DNA of 41,764 nucleotides from Lysobacter sp. yr284 (GTDB lineage: Bacteria > Pseudomonadota > Gammaproteobacteria > Xanthomonadales > Xanthomonadaceae), in contig NZ_FNPT01000007.1 in assembly GCF_900107375.1 (NCBI RefSeq), positions 164,180-205,943 on the forward strand. The letters are read 5' to 3'. Position numbers and translations under genes: made by a program. Shown piece after piece: positions 18,432 to 27,700 of this stretch. The notes below the pieces were generated by a model that was given only the letters and a program-made list of their open reading frames with translations, had not been told where the DNA came from and did not search any database. Within the stretch, counting starts at the first letter, position 1. Each line of letters opens with the position of its first letter.

Positions 18432-19652
18432 TCACAAGGCCCCGGCCGCCGCGCCCGGCGCCGCGGGCGCCGGTGCCGGCGCGCCCATGGCGATCGGCTT
18501 GGGCTGCACCGGCATGCCCGGGAAGAACACCTTCTGCACGCCGTGGACGATCACCTTGTCGGTCGGCGCCAGCCCGGATTCGACCACGCGCAGCCCGTCG
18601 ATCATGCGGCCGAGCTTGACGTCCTTGCGCACCGCCGCGTTCTTCGGGCCGAGCACGTAGACGTACTTGCGGTCCTGGTCGGTGAGCACGGCCTTGTCGT
18701 CGACCAGCATCGCCTTGAAGTCGCCGCTGCCTTCCAGCTGCACGCGCGCGAACAGGCCCGGAGTCAGCACGCGCTCGTCGTTGGGGACCACGGCGCGGGC
18801 GCGGATGGTGCCGGTGTTGGCGTCGAGCTGGTTGTCGGTGAAGTCGACGGTGCCGGCGTGCGGGTAGCCGTTCTCGCCGGCCAGGCCGATGCGCACCGGG
18901 TTCTTGTCGCCGGCGCGCTCGCCCTTGCGGGCCAGCTCGTTGTAGCGCAGGTAGGTCTGCTCGTCGGCCTCGAAGTACACGTACATCGGGTTCTGCGAGA
19001 CCACCGTGGTCAGCAGGGTCTGGTCGGCCGAGGCGAGGTTGCCGACGGTGATCAGGGCGCGGCCGGCGCGGCCGTTGATCGGCGAGCGCACCTCGGTGAA
19101 GGTCAGGTCGAGCTGGGCCGAGGCGACCGCGGCTTCGGCCGCGCGAACCGCGGCGTCGCCGCCGGTGCTGGCGGCGCGGCGGGTCTCGAACTCCTCGCGC
19201 GAGATCGCCTTGGCCTCGACCAGGGTCTGGGCGCGCTTGTCCTGGGTCTGGGCCAGGCGCGCTTCGGCGCGCGCGCGTTCCAGTTCGGCCTGGGCGCGGG
19301 CGAGCTCGGCGCGGTAGCGGCGCTGGTCGATCACGAACAGCAGGTCGCCTTTCTTGACGTCCTGGCCTTCCTTGTAGGCGACGCGGTCGACGTAGCCGCT
19401 GACCCGCGCGCGCAGTTCGACCGATTCGGGCGCGCTGACCCGGCCGGTGAACTCGTCCCACTGCCGGACCTGCTTGCTCAGGACCTGGGCGACGCTGACT
19501 TCCGGCGGCGGCGGCGCGCCGCCTTCGTGCGGAGCGGCCTGGCTGCCGCAGCCGGCGGCGGCCAGGGCGATGAGGAGGCTCGCGGTCAACGCGAGCACGG
19601 AGAGTCCGACGCCGGGCTTGCCGGAGCGGACGGAAAAGTGACGGGTGCTCAT
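18432..19652 (-). CDS. RND efflux periplasmic adaptor lipoprotein (MexE/OqxA-like)
   Basis: This 406-residue membrane-fusion protein couples the pump to the outer-membrane channel. It has a lipoprotein signal (ALAAAGC, Cys35), the N-terminal strand VSVAQVLSKQVRQWDEFTGRV with SAPESVELRARVSGYV, and a lipoyl segment (YKEGQDVKKGDLLFVIDQRRY). A helical hairpin (AELARAQAELERARAEARLA... SREEFETRR) follows, then the returning lipoyl (SPINGRAGRALITVGNLA), a beta-barrel and a membrane-proximal domain ending VFFPGMPVQPKPIAMG. The FTGRVSA wording is that of the MexE/OqxA group, matching the MexF-like pump. The start at 19652 overlaps the upstream SDR stop as ATGA, so the SDR and the pump are translationally coupled. 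Confidence 0.93.
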   Translation of the reverse strand: MSTRHFSVRSGKPGVGLSVLALTASLLIALAAAGCGSQAAPHEGGAPPPPEVSVAQVLSKQVRQWDEFTGRVSAPESVELRARVSGYVDRVAYKEGQDVKKGDLLFVIDQRRYRAELARAQAELERARAEARLAQTQDKRAQTLVEAKAISREEFETRRAASTGGDAAVRAAEAAVASAQLDLTFTEVRSPINGRAGRALITVGNLASADQTLLTTVVSQNPMYVYFEADEQTYLRYNELARKGERAGDKNPVRIGLAGENGYPHAGTVDFTDNQLDANTGTIRARAVVPNDERVLTPGLFARVQLEGSGDFKAMLVDDKAVLTDQDRKYVYVLGPKNAAVRKDVKLGRMIDGLRVVESGLAPTDKVIVHGVQKVFFPGMPVQPKPIAMGAPAPAPAAPGAAAGAL

Positions 19653-20623
19653 CGTGGGGTGGGTTCCTGTTTGGGATTCGGTGCGGTCAGCGACTTCAGC
19701 AGGGCGCGCGCGTCGAGCAGACAGCGTTGGGTCTTGTCGTCGGACGTGCAGTCCGGTTCTTGCGCGGTTGCGATCGCGGCTGCGGGAAGCGGGACCGTCT
19801 TGGGTACGGTGTGCGTGCTGGTAGGGGGCGGACTGGTAGCGGGCGGAGCGGAGCTGGCGGGCGTGGCGTGTTCGCGGCTGGCGGGCGCAGAGGGGAGGCG
19901 GATGCGCGGCGGCAACAACGCCGGTCCCGGCGCGCGCACCGCGTAGGGCACGATCGGACGCGGCGGTTCCTCGCCCGCGTCGTGGTCGATCAGCGCCAGC
20001 GCGCGCTGGCCGACCGACAGCGCACTGGGCCATTCGGGGCAGGAATGGCGTTGGTTGAACTCGGTGCACACCGGCGTGTCCACGGCCAGCAGTTGCACGC
20101 GCACGGCCTGCTGGCGCGCTTCGTCGTGCAGCACGCGCGCGAGCATGCGCAGCGCGGCCGCGCCGATCGAGCGGTGGCCGTAGCCGGCCCACGGATGCTC
20201 GCTGCCGGGACCGCCGATCAGCACGTAGGTGCCGCCGCGGTCGCGTTCGGCCAGCAACGGCAGCAGGTGGCGGGCAGCGGCGAGGTGGGGGAGGAGATCC
20301 TCGTCGAGCTTGCGCCGCAGGAACTGCGCCGGACTGTCGAGCAGGCGGCCGCGCTCGGCGCTGCCGCACACCGCCGCGACCACGCCGGCGAACGGGCGGC
20401 CGAGCTTGCGCAGGGCGCGCGCGAGCTTGGCGCCGGCGGCGTCGTTGGCGACCGAACCGGCCAGCACGGTCAGGTCGGCTTGGGGGTAGCCGGCCTTGAG
20501 CGCCTTGAGTTCGCTGGACCTGCGCGCCACCGCGATGACCGGGCGGCCGCTGTCGATCGCGGCCTGCACGACCCCGCGGCCGACGCCGCCGGTGGCACCG
20601 AGTACAACCAAAGGGGCTTTCAT
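19649..20623 (-). CDS. Atypical short-chain dehydrogenase-like protein with Pro-rich tail
   Basis: The 324-residue product begins with a Rossmann nucleotide-binding motif (LGATGGVGRG, residues 8-17) and follows the SDR pattern to about residue 215. In the catalytic motif YxxxK, Tyr148 is present but the lysine position is Ser152 (YGHRS); a candidate serine is at 141. A low-complexity Pro/Ala/Ser section follows from about 230, then a short segment with two cysteines (EPDCTSDDKTQRCLLDARALL) that is not part of SDRs. It may bind NAD(P) without standard dehydrogenase activity, or act as a redox-sensing or regulatory protein. It overlaps both neighbours by ATGA and is therefore part of the efflux operon. 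Confidence 0.8.
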   Translation of the reverse strand: MKAPLVVLGATGGVGRGVVQAAIDSGRPVIAVARRSSELKALKAGYPQADLTVLAGSVANDAAGAKLARALRKLGRPFAGVVAAVCGSAERGRLLDSPAQFLRRKLDEDLLPHLAAARHLLPLLAERDRGGTYVLIGGPGSEHPWAGYGHRSIGAAALRMLARVLHDEARQQAVRVQLLAVDTPVCTEFNQRHSCPEWPSALSVGQRALALIDHDAGEEPPRPIVPYAVRAPGPALLPPRIRLPSAPASREHATPASSAPPATSPPPTSTHTVPKTVPLPAAAIATAQEPDCTSDDKTQRCLLDARALLKSLTAPNPKQEPTPR

Positions 20624-20901
20624 TGTCCCACTCCTGGGACTTTCTCTCCCACAACCGGGATGATCCCGTGATGCTTGTCATCCCGGGTGTAGTGCGCGAG
20701 CACGGCGCCGACCGCCGGCATCAGCAGCATCGCGGCGGGCAGGGCGATGGTGAAGGCCAGCACCCAGGCCAGCATCCACGCTTCTTCGGCGCCCTGGGCA
20801 AGGCCCTGGCGAAACACGACCACGGCCAGCCCGATCAGGGCGGACATGGCCACCAGCATCAGTGGCAGGAATGCGTACCTGGCTTGGCGTGGGGTCAACA
20901 T
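20620..20901 (-). CDS. DUF2798-family small membrane protein
   Basis: The 93-residue product has two hydrophobic helices (FLPLMLVAMSALIGLAVVVF and LAWVLAFTIALPAAMLLMPAVGAVLA) joined by a short loop. The layout and the opening residues (TPRQARYAFLPLMLVAMS) fit the DUF2798 family, whose members are found next to oxidoreductases and efflux genes; their role is unknown. It is the first gene of the minus-strand efflux operon and overlaps the SDR gene as ATGA. The start at 20901 is the first ATG and begins with a typical short basic N terminus. Confidence 0.82.
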   Translation of the reverse strand: MLTPRQARYAFLPLMLVAMSALIGLAVVVFRQGLAQGAEEAWMLAWVLAFTIALPAAMLLMPAVGAVLAHYTRDDKHHGIIPVVGEKVPGVGQ

Positions 20902-20962
20902 GGCGGGGGGACCTCGTGACGATGTGCGGCACAGGTTAGAGACGCGAACGGGTCTTGATTAG

Positions 20963-20991
20963 CCCGGGATTCAGGGAATAATTGTCCCGGC
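20963..20991. promoter_or_regulatory. Dyad in the divergent efflux-operon/LysR promoter region
   Basis: CCGGGA (20964-20969) and TCCCGG (20985-20990) flank an AT-rich core (TTCAGGGAATAATTG); GGGA-N7-TCCC is a second, nested dyad. The site is 62 bases upstream of the DUF2798 start, where a LysR-type regulator or repressor would bind. The rest of the 500-base divergent region (20902-21401) shows nothing else identifiable. Confidence 0.4.
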
Positions 20992-21401
20992 AACGGTCCA
21001 ATCCGGACCCGAGGCCTCTTGAAGGCCGGATGGCCCGCCCCCAACCCGATAGCGCGGGAGGGGGTCCGCCAGGCCGTGCATCGCACGACGGCGCCACTTT
21101 CGTGGTTCGCCGGCGACGGCGGCAGTGGAGGCGATCAATCCCTGCCGGTGACAGCCGTCATCACGTACACCGCGCCGGCAGGAGCCGGCGGGCGCCAAGC
21201 CGCAAGGGACTGGCCGGCTGCACGCCGGCAGACCGCGATCCGCCCGCGTCGCCGCGACGCAGCGCGATCCGGCCGCGCACCGCTGTCCGCTGCACGTACA
21301 CACATCCACACACCTTCCGCCTCGCGTTCGAACACAATCGCCTACCGGCTTCGGGTATGCGCCGCTGTGTTCCGGCCCTCGAACCAGGAGTCCATACCCC
21401 C

Positions 21402-22565
21402 ATGGCTCACGATCTCAACGACACGCTGATCTTCGTCAAAGTGGTCGAAAGCGGCAGCTTCATCGCCGCCGCGCAGGCGTTGCGCCTGCCCAAGACCACG
21501 GTCAGCCGCAAGGTGCAGGAACTGGAAACGCGCCTGGGCGCGCAGCTCCTGCACCGCACCACGCGCAAGCTCGGCCTGACCGAGGCCGGCAACGTCTATT
21601 ACGAACACTGCCAGCGCATCGCCCGCGAACTGGCCGAGGCCGAGAGCGCGGTCGGCCAGCTGCAGGGCGGCCCGCGCGGCTGGCTGCGCATCACCGCGCC
21701 GTATTCGGTCGGCATCACCTGGATCGCGCCGCTGCTGGGCGAGTTCCACGCCCGCCACCCCGAGGTGCGGGTGGAGATGAACCTCAGCAACGAGACCGTC
21801 GACATGATCGACCAGGGCATCGACGTCGCCCTGCGCCTGGGCAGCCTGCCCGACTCGAACCTGATCGCGCGCAAGCTGGCGGTGTTCCGCACCCAGATCT
21901 ACGCCAGCCCCAACTACCTCGCCCGCCACGGCGAACCGCTGCACCCCGACGACCTGCGCCACCACCGCACCCTGGCCATGCCCAAGTCGCGGCGCAGCAA
22001 CAACGAATACGTGTGGCCGCTCAGCGACGGCGAGCGCACCGTCGACTACGTGGTCGACCCGGTCATGGTCGCCAACGATCCCGGCCCGCTGCGCGGCGCG
22101 CTGCTGTGCGGCGAAGCGCTGATGCTGGCCGCCGACGTCACCGTCAAGGCCTTCGCCGAGCAGGGCTACGTGCAGCGCGTGCTGGCCGGCTGGACCGGCC
22201 CGGAATACGAATTCAACGCCGTGTTCCCGCGCGGCCAGGTGCAGTCGCCGAAGGTCCGCGCCTTCGTCGACTTCCTGGTCGAACGGCTGAACTTCGACGC
22301 CGACTACATGCAGGTGCTGTGCCCCGACGCCAAGCGCTTCCGCAAGGCCTCCGAGGAAGCCGAAGCGGCGATGGCGCACGGCCTGGCCAAGGAAGCCGGC
22401 GACACCCGCACGATCGCGGTGCCGGTGGTGGAAGCGATCGAGGCCATCGCCGAAGCGGTCGACGGCGGCAAGCGCCCGGGCAAGGCGCGCGGCGCGGCCA
22501 AGCCCGACGCCGCGCCGGCGCGGCGCGACGATACGCCCAGCGACGAAGACGCCGCGCTGGCCTGA
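21402..22565 (+). CDS. LysR-family transcriptional regulator with extended C terminus
   Basis: This DNA-binding regulator probably controls the divergent RND efflux operon, by family precedent (MexT with mexEF-oprN). The winged helix-turn-helix covers residues 1-60 (LNDTLIFVKVVESGSFIAAAQALRLPKTTVSRKVQELE), with the recognition helix at PKTTVSRKVQELE. The effector-binding region runs from GWLRITAPYSVGITWIAPLL to VRAFVDFLVERL. The protein is 387 residues, some 80 longer than usual. The surplus is a C-terminal segment from about 307, predicted helical then disordered and charged (KRPGKARGAAKPDAAPARRDD). The ATG at 21402 has AGGAG upstream, at somewhat long spacing. An intrinsic terminator follows the stop. 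Confidence 0.92.
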   Translation: MAHDLNDTLIFVKVVESGSFIAAAQALRLPKTTVSRKVQELETRLGAQLLHRTTRKLGLTEAGNVYYEHCQRIARELAEAESAVGQLQGGPRGWLRITAPYSVGITWIAPLLGEFHARHPEVRVEMNLSNETVDMIDQGIDVALRLGSLPDSNLIARKLAVFRTQIYASPNYLARHGEPLHPDDLRHHRTLAMPKSRRSNNEYVWPLSDGERTVDYVVDPVMVANDPGPLRGALLCGEALMLAADVTVKAFAEQGYVQRVLAGWTGPEYEFNAVFPRGQVQSPKVRAFVDFLVERLNFDADYMQVLCPDAKRFRKASEEAEAAMAHGLAKEAGDTRTIAVPVVEAIEAIAEAVDGGKRPGKARGAAKPDAAPARRDDTPSDEDAALA

Positions 22566-22607
22566 TCGCGACGGCGCGCGGCGCCGGACCGTTTCGTTGT
22601 GTGGATC

Positions 22608-22644
22608 CCCTGTCGTCTCGCGGTCGAGGCGGCAGGGTTTTTTT
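22608..22644 (+). terminator. Intrinsic terminator of the LysR gene
   Basis: A 13-bp stem (22608-22620 with 22625-22637, two G-U pairs, CGGT loop) is followed by seven T residues at 22638-22644, 43 bases after the LysR stop. Confidence 0.9.
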
Positions 22645-22673
22645 GGCCCCAACGAATCCCCCGGCCGCTCCTT

Positions 22674-22810
22674 GTAGGAGCTGCGCAAGCGGCGACCGCG
22701 ACAGCGCACCCACGACGAAACCCCGGCAAACTCGCGCGCCGGCAAGCCCGATGCGCATCAAGCGTATGTCGCAAGCGCGGTGTCGCGGTCGCCGCTTGCG
22801 CAGCTCCTAC
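22674..22810. repeat. Dispersed palindromic repeat, GTAGGAGC family
   Basis: Left arm GTAGGAGCTGCGCAAGCGGC (from 22674) and right arm ending GCGCAGCTCCTAC (to 22810) are near-perfect reverse complements of about 33 bases, with a 70-base spacer. It lies between the convergent LysR and recD genes. Confidence 0.8.
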
Positions 22811-22834
22811 GCAAAGCGGCCGCGGGTTTAGCGC

Positions 22835-24712
22835 TCAGCCCAACCGCCACGCCAAGCCCGACACCCGCGCCGCGTGCCGCGCCAGCGCCGAGCGCAGTAC
22901 GGCCTCGCTCGCCGCCACGTGCAGTTCGCTGCGCGCGCGGGTCATGCCGGTGTAGACCAGTTCGCGCGACAGATGCCGCGCGTCCTGCCGCGGCAGCTGC
23001 AGCCACACGCGCTCGAATTCCGAACCCTGCGACTTGTGCACGGTCATCGCGAACGCGCCGCTGTGCGCGGGCAATGCGGACGGGTGAAAGGCGCGCACGC
23101 CCTGGCTGCCGCCGGCGAACCAGGCGACGGTGCCGGCGCCGGGCTCGTCGCGGCCGTCGGCGCGCAAGCACACGCCGATATCGCCGTTGAACAGGCCGTG
23201 GCGGTAGCTGTTCTCGGTGATCAGCAGCAGGCGGCCATGGAAGTACGCGGAACGATGCGCGCCGGCCAGGGCCTCTTCGATCCGCGCGTTGAGCGGGGCC
23301 GCGCCCTGGCCGCCGTCGCGCAGCGCGGTCAGCAGGCGCAGGCGCGCGGCCAGGGCCAGCGCCTGTTCGGGGTCGGCGGCGTCGCCGATCGCGCGCCAGG
23401 CGGGCAGCAGGCGGTCGCGGCCGCCGCCGGCGAGCGGGTCGTGCACGTCTTCGTGGAAATGCACGCCGGCCAGTTCGCCGCTGCGCAGCAACGCCAGCGC
23501 GGTGTCGGCGTCGCCGTCGCGCACGGCGTCGGCCAACGGCGCCAGCCGCAAACTGTCGGCCTGGCGATAGCCGCGGCGCAGGTGCACGCGGTTGGCGCTG
23601 AGCGCGGTCGGCGCCGGCAGCACCGGCACCGCGTCGCCGAGCAGCGGCCGCAACGCCTGCGCCTGCGCGGCGGGCAGGCCGTCGTCGTCGCCGGCGGCAT
23701 CGACGATCGCGGCGAGCACGTCGCCGGCTTCCACCGAAGGCAGCTGGTCGCGGTCGCCGAGCAGGATCAGGCGCGCGCCGTCGGGTACGGCCTCGATCAG
23801 CTTGCACATCAGCGGCAGGTCGACCATCGAGGCTTCGTCGACCACGACGATGTCGAACGGCAGCGGATTGCGCGCGTCGTGGCGGAAACGCGGACGGTCG
23901 GGCACCACGCCGAGCAGGCGGTGCAGGGTGCCGGCCTGTTGCGGCAACGCGTCCAGCAGGCCGGCGTCGAAGCCGTCGCGCCGGTCGTCGTCGGCGCTGC
24001 CGTCGCGCGCGGCGAACGCGGGCAGTTCGCGCAGGCGCGCGGCCGCTGCGTGCAGGCTCTGCGCCATGCGCTCGGCGGCGCGGCCGGTCGGCGCGGCCAG
24101 CGCGATCCGCGGCGGCGCCACGCCGTCCAGATGCGCCTGCGCGATCAGCAGCACCAGCAGGCGGGCGATGGTGGTGGTCTTGCCGGTGCCGGGCCCGCCG
24201 GTGGCGAGCAGCAGCGATTGCAGCAACGCCAGCGCGGCGGCGCGGGCCTGGCGGTCGTCGTCGCGCGCTTGCGGGAACAACTGCGCGAACAGCGGCGCCA
24301 GCGCGGCCAGGTCGGCCGGCGGCGGCGCGAACGCCTGCAGCCGGCGCAGGCCGGCGGCGAGGCGGCGTTCGTATTCGCGGTAACGGCGCAGGTACAGCAG
24401 GCCGTGCTCCAGCACCAGCGGCGCGGCAGGGTCGGCGGCGGCATCGGCGGCCGGCGCGGCGACCCAGCGCGACTGCGCCAGCGCCTCCAGCCACGCCTGC
24501 GGTTGCGGCCATTCGACCGCCGCCTCGCTCAGCGACTGCGGCTGGCGCGGATCGAACGCGGCGTGGCCGCGCGCGATCGCCTGCGAGGCCAGCGCGGCGC
24601 CGGCCAGCACCAGGTCGGGGGTGTCGCGGTCGAGCCGGCGCAGCGCCTGCGCCAGCGCGTGGTCCACCGTGCGCAGCGCGCCGTCGCGGAACAGGGCGTC
24701 GAGCAGGCTCAT
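22835..24712 (-). CDS. recD: Exodeoxyribonuclease V subunit alpha, RecD
   Basis: RecD is the 5'-3' helicase motor of RecBCD, which unwinds and trims double-strand breaks and loads RecA. The 625-residue product matches E. coli RecD length (608). The superfamily 1 motifs are present: Walker A TGGPGTGKTTT at 171-181, motif Ia LAAPTGRAAERM, Walker B VVVDEASMVDLPLM, motif III LLGDRDQLPSVEAGDVL, and the C-terminal MTVHKSQGSEFERVWLQLP with YTGMTRAR. The start at 24712 overlaps the recB stop as ATGA. The N-terminal 100 residues (interaction with RecC) are present. The gene is third in the recC-recB-recD unit. Confidence 0.95.
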   Translation of the reverse strand: MSLLDALFRDGALRTVDHALAQALRRLDRDTPDLVLAGAALASQAIARGHAAFDPRQPQSLSEAAVEWPQPQAWLEALAQSRWVAAPAADAAADPAAPLVLEHGLLYLRRYREYERRLAAGLRRLQAFAPPPADLAALAPLFAQLFPQARDDDRQARAAALALLQSLLLATGGPGTGKTTTIARLLVLLIAQAHLDGVAPPRIALAAPTGRAAERMAQSLHAAAARLRELPAFAARDGSADDDRRDGFDAGLLDALPQQAGTLHRLLGVVPDRPRFRHDARNPLPFDIVVVDEASMVDLPLMCKLIEAVPDGARLILLGDRDQLPSVEAGDVLAAIVDAAGDDDGLPAAQAQALRPLLGDAVPVLPAPTALSANRVHLRRGYRQADSLRLAPLADAVRDGDADTALALLRSGELAGVHFHEDVHDPLAGGGRDRLLPAWRAIGDAADPEQALALAARLRLLTALRDGGQGAAPLNARIEEALAGAHRSAYFHGRLLLITENSYRHGLFNGDIGVCLRADGRDEPGAGTVAWFAGGSQGVRAFHPSALPAHSGAFAMTVHKSQGSEFERVWLQLPRQDARHLSRELVYTGMTRARSELHVAASEAVLRSALARHAARVSGLAWRLG

Positions 24713-27700
24713 CGCGCGCCTCCGGCGAACAGCGCGTCCATCGCCTCGATCAGCGCGCGCGGCGGCTTGCCCGCATGCACGCCGGCGTTCGCATCGGCGA
24801 GGTCGAGGCCGCGGCAGAACAGATAGCGCACGCCGCCGAAGTCGCGCCCGTAGTCGTAGGCCTCGCCGAGGCGGAAGCGCAGCCAGCGGTGCAGGGCGAC
24901 GGTGTAGATCAGCGATTGCAGGTCGTACTCGCTTTCGGCCATGGCGCGCTCGACCTGCGCGGCGTCGAAGCCGGGCAGGCGGTTGGTCTTGTAGTCGAGC
25001 ACGTAGTAGCGGCCGTCGTGCGCGTACACCAGGTCGATCTTGCCGGTCATCAGGCCTTCCAGGCGCCGGCGCGAACCGAAGCCGCGGCGCTCGCGCACCT
25101 GGCCGTGCGCGTGCAGCGCCGCCAGCAGCGCCTCCACCGGCGCGGCGTCCAGGGCGAAGTGGAATTCCATTTCGCTGCGACGCGCCGCCAGCGGCACGTC
25201 GCACAGGCGCGCGCCTTCGGGCAGCGGCGCGACCAGGGTGCGGCCGACCAGCGAGGCCAGCAGCGCCAGGCCGTCGCCGATGTCGGCTTCGGTGTAGCCC
25301 TCGCTGCGCATGGCCGAAGCCAGCACCGCGTCCTGGCCCGGCGGCGGCGCGTCGCCGTCGCGCCAGTCGCGCCAGGCGGCGAAGTCCACGCGTTCGAGCG
25401 CGTTGTGCACGACGTTGCCGAAGCGGCTGCCGCCGAATCGCGCGTCGCCGGGCAACGGCGCGGCCGCGACCGCGTCGGGCCCGGCCTGCGGCTCGTCCTC
25501 GGCGCCGCGCTCGTCCTGCGCGGCCGGGTCGAAGCCGCTGTCTTCGTTGGTCAGCTGGGTGAAGCTGTACACCCACCAGTCGCGCGCGGCGCGCGTGCGC
25601 GCCTCGCGCGCCGGCGGCACCGCGCCGGCCGCGGACGGCGGCAACGGCCGCGGCGGCGTTTCGATCGCGGCGGCATCGACCCGCACGCCGGGCTCGCGCG
25701 CCAGCGCCGCGGGGTCGGCCAGCATCGGCTGCAGCGGCGACAGCGCGGCGTGGTACAGCGGCCCGGTCGCGATCCACAGCGCATGGCGGGCGCGGGTCAG
25801 GCCGACGTAGAGCAGGCGCGCGTCCTCGGCGCGCGCTTCCAGCGCGGCGCGCTCGCTGGCGTCCTGCCACTGCGGCGCGTCCGGGTCGAATACTTCGCTT
25901 TGCAGCTGCATCACCCGGCCGTGCTCGGGATCGGGGTATTCGCACCAGCGCCCGCTGCGCGGTTCGCGGCCCAGCGCCACGAACGGCAGGAACACCAGGC
26001 CGAACTCCAGGCCCTTGCTCTTGTGCAGGGTCAGGATCTGGACCCGGTGCGCGTCCGATTCCAGCCGCAGCTGCTGCTTCTCGTCGCTGTCGTCGGCCTC
26101 GGCGATGCGCAGACGCAGCCAGTCGCGCAGGCCGTGCAGGCCGAGCGCGCGGCGGTCGGCTTCCTGCAGGGTCTCGGCCAGTTGCAGCAAGTTGGTCAGC
26201 CTGCGCTCGCCGTCGCCCAGCGCCAGCAGCCGCGGCGCCTGCTGCGCGCACAGGTCGGCGAGCAGCGCCAGCGGGCCGTGCCGCTGCCAGCGTTCGCGCC
26301 ACTGCAGCGCCTGCGCCTGCCAGCGCGCCTGTTCGGCCTCGTCGGCGGCGACGTGAGCGACCGCGCCGCCGTCCAGGCCCAGCAGCGGCGTCGCCAGCGC
26401 CGCGCGCAGGCGGCCGCTGTCGCCGGGATGCAGCAACGCGTCGAACAGGGTCAGAGTTTCCATCGCCTGCTCGGTCGCGAACAGGCTGCGGCGTCCGGCG
26501 GCGACCGCGGGGATGCCGGCGGCACCGAGCGCGCGCTGGATCTGCGCGGCCTCTTCGTGGCTGCGCACCAGCACCGCGATGTCGGCCGGGCGCAACGGCC
26601 GGCCCTGGATCGTGGCACGGCCCTCGCGCGCATCGGCGAGCCAGCGATGGATCGCGGCGACGCACGCGCGCGCGGCCAGTTCACGCGATTCCGGCGAACT
26701 CCATACCGGCGTCTTGCGGCCGTCGTCCGGCGGCGGCAACGCGCGCAGCACCAGCGCCGGCGCGGTGGCGCCGTCGCGCTGCAGGTCGGCGTCGGCGACC
26801 GCGCCGCCGGCCTCGACCTCGCGGAAGCGGATGCGCGGATCGATGAAAGCCGCCTCGCCGGCCTGCGCGTACAGCGCGGCGATCGCGCGCAGCAGCGACG
26901 GCCGCGAGCGGAAGTTGTGGTCCAGCGGCGGCGCCGCCTCGGCTTGTGCGGCGGCGGCCAGGTAGGTGTGCACGTCGCCGCCGCGGAAGCCGTAGATGGC
27001 CTGCTTGGGGTCGCCGATCAGGAACAGCCCGGTGCCGTCGAGCGAGGCGCCGTCGGCCGCGGCTTCGCCGAACACCCGGCGGAAGATCGCCCACTGGCGC
27101 GGATCGGTGTCCTGGAACTCGTCGACCAGCGCCACCGCGTACTGCTCGCGCAGGCGCCGCGCCAGCGCCTGGCCGTGCGGCCCTTCCAGCGCGGTGGCGA
27201 CGTCGGCGATGAGATCGTCGAAGCTCTGCACCCGGCGCACGCGCTTGAGCTCGGCCAGGCGTTGCGCCGCCGCCGCGCGGATGCGGTGCGCCAATGCGAG
27301 CCGCTGTCCCGCCAGCCACTGCTCGCGCTGCTGGGCGGCGTCGAGGTAGCGCGCGACCGCGTCGAACAGCGGCGAAGCCGGCACCTGCGCCTGCTTGCCT
27401 TTGTTGGCTTTCGACGCCAGCGCGGACGGCGCGAGCTTGGCCGCGCGTTCGTCCAGCGGCTGCGTCCAGTCGCCGTTGGCGCACCAGGCCTGCAACTGCG
27501 CGCGCAGTTCGCCGGGCAGAGGGGCGCGGTAGCTGTTGCCGTTGAGCGCCTTGTCGGCGATGGCCGCGGCCAGCGCGGCGAAGGCTTCGTCGGCGTGCGC
27601 CGCGAACGCGTCGCGCAACGCGGCGCCGGCGCGGTCGAGTTCGGCCAGCGGGTCCTGGCTCGAAGCCGGCGCGGCCGGCAACAGCACCGGCGTGCGCAGC

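Noticed and set aside
21019-21429. Plus-strand frame overlapping the LysR start region
   Set aside because: No family pattern, and it overlaps the LysR start in another frame. The LysR helix-turn-helix fixes the true gene.
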